From the NCBI GenBank assembly GCA_002497075.1, contig DAML01000030.1:52698-116697 (forward strand): DNA of 64,000 bases. The letters run 5' to 3'. Below, piece by piece: positions 57,873 through 64,000 of this stretch (position 1 is the stretch's first letter; every line of letters starts with the position of its first letter). A model generated the notes under the pieces. That model was not told the DNA's origin. It was given only the letters and a program-made list of their open reading frames with translations, and did not search any database. Position numbers and translations under genes: made by a program. The DNA is from Methanomassiliicoccaceae archaeon UBA472. GTDB lineage: Archaea > Thermoplasmatota > Thermoplasmata > Methanomassiliicoccales > UBA472.

Positions 57873-58439
57873 CTATTCCTCGCGGCAGTCCGGGCACAGC
57901 AGGGTCCCGTTCTCCAGCCTCAGGTCTATGGAATAGGAGTCACAGCTCTCGCAGTACCCGGCCAGGTTCCCGAAGCCGTTGGCGCGGGCGCCTGGTTTGA
58001 CGCCTATCTTCGCCCATTCCCTGGTCAGCTCTATCAGCGACGGGGACAGCTTCAGTATGTCCTTCTCGGTGAGCATTCCGATGAGCTTGCCGTTCTCCAC
58101 CACCGGCAGACGCCTCAGGTGCAGATCCGACATGCGCTTGGCGGCGATGGACACGTTGGACTCCGGCGTGATGGTTATCACCGGCGAGGACATCACCCTC
58201 TCCACCTTGGTCTTCGACGGGACCTTTCCGACCGCCACCACCTTGTAGAGGAGGTCTCTTTCGGTCAATATCCCGACCGGCTCTCCTTCCTCCAGTATGA
58301 TCAGGCTGCCCACGCCCTCCCGGAGCATCAGGGCCGCTGCTTCCTTCACGGTCATGTCCGGCCTTCCCGTGCGCGGGCGGCTGGACATCACCTCCCGGAC
58401 CAGTATCTCCCTTACCTCCTTGGCCTGCATGTTAATCAT
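57873..58439 (-). CDS. CBS-pair protein with a C-terminal zinc ribbon
   Basis: A 188-residue protein with two CBS domains (about 12-65 and 77-130; EVMSSRPRTGRPDMTVKEAA, RVMSSPVITITPESNVSIAA) and a zinc ribbon (CESCDSYS ... CPDC) at the end. Stand-alone forms bind adenylates, and the ribbon may link them to nucleic acid or protein. AGATATCTAG about 21-29 nt upstream supports a start at 58439 or the ATG at 58430. The upstream extension is unlikely. It abuts the stop of the previous gene. Confidence 0.8.
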   Translation of the reverse strand: MINMQAKEVREILVREVMSSRPRTGRPDMTVKEAAALMLREGVGSLIILEEGEPVGILTERDLLYKVVAVGKVPSKTKVERVMSSPVITITPESNVSIAAKRMSDLHLRRLPVVENGKLIGMLTEKDILKLSPSLIELTREWAKIGVKPGARANGFGNLAGYCESCDSYSIDLRLENGTLLCPDCREE

Positions 58440-58555
58440 ATTCCCGAGGGCACTAGATATCTTTGCCGTCAGAAGTTCTGAAAATTGAAATGCCCTTCGG
58501 AGCGAAAAACCCACAGTATTAAGATGGCGCAGGTCAACATCCACCGGGATCGGGC

Positions 58556-59149
58556 ATGAATGACCAGGAAGGAGCCATGGCGGTTAAGCTGGCCCGCAGG
58601 GCCATCGACGCGGAGACCAGGGACCTGGACATCGACCGCATAGACGTCCCTGACGGTTTCAGGGGGAAGAGCGGAGCGTTCGTGACCCTCAAGACATTTC
58701 CCGGCGACGAGCTGCGCGGTTGCATAGGCTATCCGGAACCAGTGTTCCCTCTGGCAGAAGCGATTCTAAGAGCGGCCCAGGGGGCCTGTCATGACCCGCG
58801 CTTTCCGCCGCTGCGGCCGGAGGAACTGGACCAGGTGGTGGTGGAGGTAAGCGTACTTACGCCGCCGGAGGAGCTCAAGGTTCCTGACCGAAAGGAGGTG
58901 CCGAAGGCCATCCTGATCGGCAGGGACGGTCTGATCATGGAACGGGGGATGTACAGGGGTTTGCTTCTTCCCCAGGTACCCGTGGAATGGGAATGGGACG
59001 CTACTACCTTTCTGGAGCAGGCCTGCATGAAGGCGGGACTGACGCCGGACATGTGGCTTGACCGGAGGACGAAGATATTCACCTTCCAAGCGGAGATCTT
59101 CCACGAGGAGTCGCCATACGGTCAAATACTCCGGGAACGTACGCAGTGA
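58556..59149 (+). CDS. AMMECR1 family protein
   Basis: A 197-residue protein of the AMMECR1 family. The hallmark LRGCIGY follows GAFVTLKTFPGDE, and later RFPPLRPEELDQVVVEVSVL and FLEQACMKAGL are conserved. The family is found in archaea, bacteria and eukaryotes. Its biochemical role is unresolved, although it is often fused or adjacent to Memo and radical-SAM genes. It ends five nt before pyrC. Confidence 0.92.
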   Translation: MNDQEGAMAVKLARRAIDAETRDLDIDRIDVPDGFRGKSGAFVTLKTFPGDELRGCIGYPEPVFPLAEAILRAAQGACHDPRFPPLRPEELDQVVVEVSVLTPPEELKVPDRKEVPKAILIGRDGLIMERGMYRGLLLPQVPVEWEWDATTFLEQACMKAGLTPDMWLDRRTKIFTFQAEIFHEESPYGQILRERTQ

Positions 59150-59153
59150 TGGC

Positions 59154-60404
59154 ATGGACGTAGTAGAGGGCAAGCTGTTCTATCAGGGAAGGCTGCAGAA
59201 GGCCTGCGTTGGAATCGAGGAGGGGCGCATCGTCAGCGTGAGGAAGGTCCTCAGGGGCGACGAGCACTTCGATTTCGGCGACCGCCTGGTGCTTCCTGGA
59301 GCGGTAGATCCTCACGTTCATTTCCGCGATCCCGGCCTGACCGGCAAGGAGGACTTCTCTTCCGGTTCGTTATCAGCCTTGCACGGCGGCGTCACCTGCG
59401 TCCTGGACATGCCGAACACCGTGCCGCCTGTCGTTGACGTGACATCGCTGAACGAGAAGCGGGAGGCGGTCTCCGGCCGCTCCTGGATAGATTATGGGAT
59501 CATCGCCGGCATCTCTCCAAAGACGGATGTTGCTTCGTTGGGAAAGTGCGTCGCCTACAAGATATTCCTAGGATCGTCCACGCAGAGCGTGCTTCTGAGG
59601 GAGGAGAAGGACCTGGCCAGGTCATTGGACGCCGTGGGGCGTTCGGGCCGGCCGGTGAGCGTGCACGCCGAGGAGGAGGCCATGCTTTCCCGCATGGACG
59701 AGAGGTCCCTGCGCGATCACGAGGAATGCCGGCCACGCCAGGCGGAGCTGGCGGCCATCGAGAGGCTTAAAAGATATCACGAGCGGGCCCGCATCAACGT
59801 GTGCCACGTGAGCTGCCCCGAATCGCTTTCATCGCTGAAGGGAAGCGGAATCACTTTCGAGGTAACGCCGCACCACATGCTTCTGGACTCCAGCATGGAC
59901 CTGGGCGCCTGGGGCAAGGTCAATCCTCCGTTGAGGCGCAAGGCCGACCGGGAGGCGCTGTTCCAATCGTTCTGTCGGGGAGAGGTTCCCATGCTGGCCA
60001 CGGACCACGCCCCTCATTCTCCTGACGAGAAGGAGAGAGGGTTCGGCGAGGCTCCCTCCGGGCTCCCCGGCGTGGAGACGGGCTTCGCCATGATGCTGGC
60101 CTTGGTCAAGAAGGGATTCCTGTCCATGGACGTCCTGGTCAGGTCCGCCTGCTCGAACCCGGCCGCTACGTTCGGATTGAACAAAGGCATGATCGCGGAA
60201 GGCCGGGACGCCGACCTGGTGGTCATCGACCCCCGGGAGGTCGCGGTCATTAAGGGGCGGGAGATGCACAGCAAGTGCGGCTGGACGCCTTATGAAGGGA
60301 GGGAGGCGCTGTTCCCGCAGGCGGTGTTCCTGAGGGGAAAGCTGGTCCTGAACGAAGGCTCGACCGTGACCGAGCGCAAAGGAAGGGAGGTATCGTATGC
60401 TTAA
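59154..60404 (+). CDS. pyrC: Dihydroorotase
   Basis: A 416-residue class I dihydroorotase that closes carbamoyl aspartate to dihydroorotate. The metal-binding HVH is at His54 and His56 (VDPHVHFRDPG). DFSSGSLSALHGGVTCVLDMPNT, VSVHAEEEAML, CHVSCPESL and ATDHAPHSPDEKE hold the remaining ligands and the catalytic Asp. I start at the ATG at 59154, just after the AMMECR1 stop; an upstream in-frame reading overlaps that gene. Its end overlaps the next gene by 8 nt. Confidence 0.93.
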   Translation: MDVVEGKLFYQGRLQKACVGIEEGRIVSVRKVLRGDEHFDFGDRLVLPGAVDPHVHFRDPGLTGKEDFSSGSLSALHGGVTCVLDMPNTVPPVVDVTSLNEKREAVSGRSWIDYGIIAGISPKTDVASLGKCVAYKIFLGSSTQSVLLREEKDLARSLDAVGRSGRPVSVHAEEEAMLSRMDERSLRDHEECRPRQAELAAIERLKRYHERARINVCHVSCPESLSSLKGSGITFEVTPHHMLLDSSMDLGAWGKVNPPLRRKADREALFQSFCRGEVPMLATDHAPHSPDEKERGFGEAPSGLPGVETGFAMMLALVKKGFLSMDVLVRSACSNPAATFGLNKGMIAEGRDADLVVIDPREVAVIKGREMHSKCGWTPYEGREALFPQAVFLRGKLVLNEGSTVTERKGREVSYA

Positions 60405-61527
60405 TGGACCGCTTCCGTTGGACCTGAGCGAGCTTGATGGACGAAAATTCGTGTGCCAGGACCCCTGCAAGCTGTGCTGCCTGTGCCAGCCGGAGTGCCT
60501 TCCCGGGGAAGTGGAATTCTTCAAGAAGAACTATCCCAACCGTCTGGTGTTGAAGAAGGAACCGCACCGGCATTACGCACTAGCGCTCAAGAAAGGTCAG
60601 GGGTCATGCTCGTTCTTGCAAGATGGAAGGTGCGAGGTCTACCCGCACCGTCCTCATTTCTGCAGGCAGTTCCCGTTCCATATTCACGTCGGTTCCCGGG
60701 CCCAGATCGAGCTGGACCTCAGCTGCCGCGGGGTCTGGCTGGACCAGGGCGAGGACGCCATGACGGAAGGGCTCCGCATGGTGCAGGAGAACGAGTCGGA
60801 GATAAGGCGCACTCTGAAGGAGTCCGTTCCCGTTTACCGGGAGTTCACCTATAACTGTCAGGAGGCCGGTCTGGAGGTCGACGTAAGCAAGGTGCGCTCC
60901 CAAGTGTCGGCGCGCCTGGATGAGCTCACCGACCTAAGGCTGATCGCGACGCTGCTGGAGGAGAGCGTGGAGGAGGACGAGCTATCCATTCCCGAGCTCA
61001 AGGCCAAACCCGCGCTGGACGCCAAGACCATGAACGAACTGTCAAAGTCCGCCCTGGAGATGGTGACCGATTCCATGGCTGCGGACGAATTGTTCCAGGC
61101 TCCGGTGTACTGCGCTCCGGACGGCAGCTGGAACCTGTTCCGGGTGCTGGGCCCAAAGGTCGAATGGCATGTCATGAGCGTCGAGGGCGACGTGACCAAG
61201 AGGGGGGAGCTCCCCATCAAGGACATCAGGCTGCAGCAGCCCGAGGGCCGGGACCGTCAGGTGCTGCGCGATTACCTCAAGGTACTGAACAACCGTGACA
61301 GCTTCATGGGCTACGCCTTCTACCTGATGGACGATTACGATTACGAGGACCCGTGGCCGAACGTGTACGGCGGCGTTCTCTCCACGTCCGTCCTGGACCT
61401 GCTCTGGAGAACGTCCCTGCTCGCGGCCTTCTTCCCCGGTATGAAGGACGGGGAACGCATGAGGGAAGGCATAATATTCTACGACATGGACCGTTTGGAC
61501 GCGCCTACGCTGGGGGCATTCATATGA
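60397..61527 (+). CDS. YkgJ-type cysteine-cluster protein
   Basis: A 376-residue protein. The N-terminal part carries the YkgJ zinc/iron-chelating pattern: CQDPCKLCCLCQPEC (Cys20 to Cys34), then SCSFLQDGRCEVYPHRPHFCRQFP. The remaining 250 residues (helical, then beta-rich with WNLFRVLGPKVEWHVMS) have no recognised domain, so the protein is longer than usual for the family. It overlaps pyrC by 8 nt. Binding of an Fe-S cluster or zinc is expected; function is unknown. Confidence 0.8.
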   Translation: MLNGPLPLDLSELDGRKFVCQDPCKLCCLCQPECLPGEVEFFKKNYPNRLVLKKEPHRHYALALKKGQGSCSFLQDGRCEVYPHRPHFCRQFPFHIHVGSRAQIELDLSCRGVWLDQGEDAMTEGLRMVQENESEIRRTLKESVPVYREFTYNCQEAGLEVDVSKVRSQVSARLDELTDLRLIATLLEESVEEDELSIPELKAKPALDAKTMNELSKSALEMVTDSMAADELFQAPVYCAPDGSWNLFRVLGPKVEWHVMSVEGDVTKRGELPIKDIRLQQPEGRDRQVLRDYLKVLNNRDSFMGYAFYLMDDYDYEDPWPNVYGGVLSTSVLDLLWRTSLLAAFFPGMKDGERMREGIIFYDMDRLDAPTLGAFI

Positions 61528-61606
61528 CTGGCTACTACGCAAGGAATACTGGAGCACAAAAACTTCATATAGTGAACGCTCATTCGCACGGTAAGGTGAA
61601 GTGAGC

Positions 61607-61822
61607 ATGCAGAAACCCCTGAATGTCCTCAACCAGGCGATAAACAACCAGGTCATCGTCACGTTGAAGGGCAACCGCGAGTACCGCGGTGTGCTGGACG
61701 GCTACGATCCACACATGAACCTGGTGCTCAAGAACGCGGAGGAGCTCATCAACAGCGAGGTCGTCCGCAAGCTCACGGTAACCATTGTCCGCGGAGACAA
61801 CGTAATTTACATCTCACCCTGA
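61607..61822 (+). CDS. Sm-like archaeal protein (LSm)
   Basis: A 71-residue Sm-fold protein that forms heptameric rings and binds U-rich RNA. Sm1 is [26 protein letters not shown] and Sm2 is [21 protein letters not shown] precedes the ATG at 61607 by seven nt; a GTG six nt upstream is possible. The order Sm, eL37, purF is conserved in many euryarchaea and supports the assignments. Confidence 0.94.
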   Translation: MQKPLNVLNQAINNQVIVTLKGNREYRGVLDGYDPHMNLVLKNAEELINSEVVRKLTVTIVRGDNVIYISP

Positions 61823-61832
61823 GGTTACTCTT

Positions 61833-62000
61833 ATGACGAAAGGCACGGCAGCACACGGAAAGATGGGAGATAAGAAGACGCACGTCCCCTGCCGCAGGTG
61901 TGGAAGGAGGGCCTACAACATACGCGCTTCCTTCTGCGCTTCCTGTGGTTATGGCAAGACCGCCACCATGAGAACGTATAATTGGGCCAAGACCCATTAA
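61833..62000 (+). CDS. rpl37e: 50S ribosomal protein L37e (eL37)
   Basis: A 55-residue ribosomal protein. Its opening MTKGTAAHGKMGDKKTHVPC is basic. The zinc ribbon uses CRRC and CASC with 14 residues between the pairs, followed by GYGKTATMRTYNWAKTH. GAGGT lies seven nt before the ATG at 61833. It starts 10 nt after the Sm gene and ends 17 nt before purF. Confidence 0.95.
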   Translation: MTKGTAAHGKMGDKKTHVPCRRCGRRAYNIRASFCASCGYGKTATMRTYNWAKTH

Positions 62001-62017
62001 CGTTCGAGGTAGCTCCC

Positions 62018-63424
62018 TTGGAGGATGACCGTCCGAAGCATTTTTGCGGAGTTGTCGGCATGGCCCTGGAGGGCGATGCCGTTCCCCATTTGAAAAAGGC
62101 GCTGCGGATCATCCAGCATCGTGGCCAGGAGGCTGCGGGCATAGCCGTTTACAACGGCAAGACCATTTCCTATCACCGGGGAATGGGCCTGGTGCACGAG
62201 GTCCTGGCCGGCCGGCAGTATAACAGCCTGGTCGGAAACATTGGGATCGGGCACGTCCGCTACTCTACGTCCGGTTCGTCCTGCGCGGAGAACTGCCAGC
62301 CCATCACCGTCACCACCAAGGAGGGCGATCTGGCACTAGCTCACAACGGTGACATCGTCAACGCCGCTTCCATCCGGACAAAATTGCAATCGGAGGGCTG
62401 GGCCTTCTTGACCTCCACCGACTCCGAGATCATCGTACGCATCATGGCCACGGAGCTTTCTATAAGCCCCGACCCGATCCGGGCCATCAAGACGGTCATG
62501 AAGACCCTGGAAGGGGCTTACTCCATCACCATGATGCTCGGTGGCCGCATCTTCGGCTTCCGAGACCCATACGGATTCCGGCCGTTATGCCTAGGAAAGC
62601 TCCCGGGCGGTTACGTCCTGGCTTCCGAAAGTTCCATCTTCGACGTTCTCCGGGGGGAGTTCATACGGGACATTCTTCCTGGCGAGATAGTGGAGATCAC
62701 TCCGACCGGAGTGACCTCGACGCGAACCCCCGCCGCGCCGCATAAGGCGCACTGCATGTTCGAATGGGTGTACTTCGCCCGTCCGGACGCGGTGATCGAC
62801 GGGCGCGAGGTGTACCAGGTCCGCACCAAAATCGGTAATATACTGGCCAAGGAGCAGCCGGTTAAAGCCGATGTCGTCGTTCCAGTTCCCGACTCAGGCC
62901 GCGCTCACGCCTTGGGATACGCGGAAGGCTCCGGCATCCCGTACGCGGAAGGGTTCATGAAGAACCGCTACATCGAAAGGACGTTCATCTTGCCTGACCA
63001 GTCCCAGAGGGACGAGGGCGTTCTGTTGAAGCTAAATCCGATCCGTTCCACCGTGGCCGGGAAAAGGGTCGTCATCGTGGACGATTCGATCGTCCGCGGA
63101 ACGACCATGCTCAAGATAGTGCAGATGACCAGGAGGGCTGGCGCCAAGGAAGTTCATGTGCGCATCGGCTGCCCGCCGGTGATCGCGCCATGCTTTTACG
63201 GCGTTGATATGAAGACCAGGGAGCAGTTCGCCGCTTTGAACCGGACGCCGCAGCAGATCGCCGAGCTTATCACGGCCGACTCGGTCGGTTACATCAGCCA
63301 GGCCGGTCTCGTTGAGGCGTTGGGGATCCCGGAATCAGAGCTGTGCCTGGCCTGTGTGAACGGCGAGTACCCGACCAGGATCGTCGGCGAGAAGATGCGC
63401 TTCCAGAAGACCCTTGAGGTCTGA
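62018..63424 (+). CDS. purF: Amidophosphoribosyltransferase
   Basis: A 468-residue enzyme for the first committed step of purine synthesis (PRPP + glutamine). It begins MEDDRPKHFCGVVGM; removal of nine residues would expose the catalytic Cys10. The Ntn domain shows IIQHRGQEAAGIAVY and GHVRYSTSGSS. The PRTase domain has VVIVDDSIVRGTTMLKIV, the PRPP loop, and RIGCPPVIAPCFYGVDM. I choose the TTG at 62018 because GAGGT lies seven nt upstream; an in-frame TTG at 61982 is inside eL37. Confidence 0.95.
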   Translation: MEDDRPKHFCGVVGMALEGDAVPHLKKALRIIQHRGQEAAGIAVYNGKTISYHRGMGLVHEVLAGRQYNSLVGNIGIGHVRYSTSGSSCAENCQPITVTTKEGDLALAHNGDIVNAASIRTKLQSEGWAFLTSTDSEIIVRIMATELSISPDPIRAIKTVMKTLEGAYSITMMLGGRIFGFRDPYGFRPLCLGKLPGGYVLASESSIFDVLRGEFIRDILPGEIVEITPTGVTSTRTPAAPHKAHCMFEWVYFARPDAVIDGREVYQVRTKIGNILAKEQPVKADVVVPVPDSGRAHALGYAEGSGIPYAEGFMKNRYIERTFILPDQSQRDEGVLLKLNPIRSTVAGKRVVIVDDSIVRGTTMLKIVQMTRRAGAKEVHVRIGCPPVIAPCFYGVDMKTREQFAALNRTPQQIAELITADSVGYISQAGLVEALGIPESELCLACVNGEYPTRIVGEKMRFQKTLEV

Positions 63425-63485
63425 GCAGTTCGGTCTTTAATAACCGGCCGGTAAGCATTATTATCTCCTGGAAATATTGCCAAGC

Positions 63486-63878
63486 ATGGGTAACAAGGTG
63501 CGTAGGGACCGCCCGCTCGGCGTGACAATCATTGGCGTGTTGCTGTTCCTGTTCGGACTGTTCATGATTCTGGACGGCATAACCGTCGGTGCCCTGTTGG
63601 ACCTGGAGGGATTGGACCTGGCAATAGAGATGGTCGCTCTGGTCATGGGCGTAATCTACATCCTGGCCGCCTTCGGGTTCTTCAAGGGCTGGGGTTTTGT
63701 CTGGTTGCTGACCATGATCTTGGTGATCATCGGCATCATCTGGAACATTCTGTCCTGGGTCCTCGGCGGTCTGGAGATGGATAATGTGGGAAGCCTGTTG
63801 ATCGGTCTGATCATACCGATCATAATCGTGCTGTACATGAACAGCAGCAACGTGAAGGCATTCTTCCGCCGCAGCTGA
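63486..63878 (+). CDS. Four-helix membrane protein, unknown
   Basis: A 130-residue protein with a basic N-terminus (GNKVRRDRP) and four hydrophobic segments (about 12-32, 47-67, 73-93, 102-120). No cysteine or catalytic motif is visible. It resembles small multi-pass proteins of the DUF2127/DoxX-like kind without a firm match. ATTATTATC about 26 nt upstream makes the ATG at 63486 a good leaderless start; a TTG nine nt earlier is possible. Confidence 0.6.
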   Translation: MGNKVRRDRPLGVTIIGVLLFLFGLFMILDGITVGALLDLEGLDLAIEMVALVMGVIYILAAFGFFKGWGFVWLLTMILVIIGIIWNILSWVLGGLEMDNVGSLLIGLIIPIIIVLYMNSSNVKAFFRRS

Positions 63879-63879
63879 A

Positions 63880-63905
63880 ATCCTTTCCACGATTCCTTTT
63901 TATTA
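63880..63905 (+). terminator. T-rich stretch after the last protein gene
   Basis: CCTTTCC and CCTTTTTATT follow the stop at 63878. They could end this transcript ahead of the tRNA gene at the edge. Confidence 0.35.
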
Positions 63906-63975
63906 CAACTGGACCAGATCGGTCCGTGTCATTAAGATAAGATTAAATAGCGAAAATAGCTTTGCCAATTCCACT

Positions 63976-64000
63976 GGGCAGGTAGATCAGCTGGAAGATC
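63976..64000 (+). tRNA. tRNA, 5' part only (isotype not visible)
   Basis: GGGCAGG (seven acceptor bases), TA at positions 8-9, then the D-stem GATC, loop AGCTGGAA and closing GATC reach the window edge. This is the exact 5' plan of an archaeal tRNA. A likely TATA element, TTAAATAG, lies about 30 nt upstream. The anticodon is outside the window. Confidence 0.65.

Noticed and set aside
1..64000. CRISPR arrays, insertion sequences, integrases or rRNA genes
   Set aside because: No regularly spaced repeats, transposase or integrase motifs, terminal inverted repeats or rRNA sequence were found in the reading.

Overview
The window is a dense, GC-rich archaeal chromosome segment of about 70 protein genes. 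The archaeal assignment rests on aRF1, archaeal ArgS, PheS and TrpS, ribosomal proteins eS1 (S3Ae) and eL37, an Sm-like protein next to eL37 and PurF, pyruvoyl arginine decarboxylase, an intron-bearing tRNA-Met, and TATA boxes that often lie about 26 nt from a start codon (leaderless mRNAs). HdrBC, a corrinoid protein with a UroD-type methyltransferase, and a cobalt ECF transporter point to a Thermoplasmata lineage close to the methyl-reducing Methanomassiliicoccales. That placement is an inference from gene content. TAG ends many genes here and no in-frame amber methyltransferase is present.

Layout. 0-8 kb: left-truncated thiI, a TSUP exporter with DUF1634, an MFS carrier, a flavodoxin, and a glycolipid or glycan cluster (flippase-like protein, GT2, GT-C). 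8-19 kb: a BspA-type LRR surface protein, tRNA-Leu, two GNATs, adk, tRNA-Gln, a PhoU/TrkA-C pair divergent from an MgtE-like transporter, purP, a large PKD surface protein and lplA. 19-30 kb: translation genes (argS, aRF1, dtdA, pheS, trmO, trpS) with pyrH.

29.7-40.6 kb is the most distinctive region. It holds DUF1638, a Fur-family regulator followed by cbiMNQO, a hydantoinase/oxoprolinase-type ATPase with two DGC-type cysteine proteins, a zinc-ribbon protein, a conserved hypothetical and a CobW-type GTPase. On the opposite strand lies a two-gene operon for a corrinoid protein and a UroD-family methyltransferase. Together these look like cobalt import, metal handling, cofactor maintenance and methyl transfer from an unidentified substrate. 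Promoter motifs tie two of the transcripts together.

41-53 kb: GlcD-type oxidase, M50 protease, a PUA/PAPS-reductase/ferredoxin fusion, PrsW, transglutaminase, pdaD, a V4R-DUF835 protein in an operon with a Ras-like GTPase, PAC2, an M16 peptidase and a hydrogenase-type maturation protease. 53-64 kb: a LysR/ModE-like regulator upstream of hdrCB with a strong inverted repeat between them, rps3ae, tRNA-Met with a 30-nt intron, an ArsA/Get3 ATPase, AMMECR1, pyrC, and the Sm-eL37-purF block. The window ends inside a tRNA.

A recurring core-promoter arrangement (AT-rich box, then CCTAG, 25-28 nt before a leaderless start) occurs at four genes. Several genes appear to start with TTG, GTG or CTG. No insertion sequences, CRISPR arrays or rRNA genes were seen, and no gap exceeds 300 bp.
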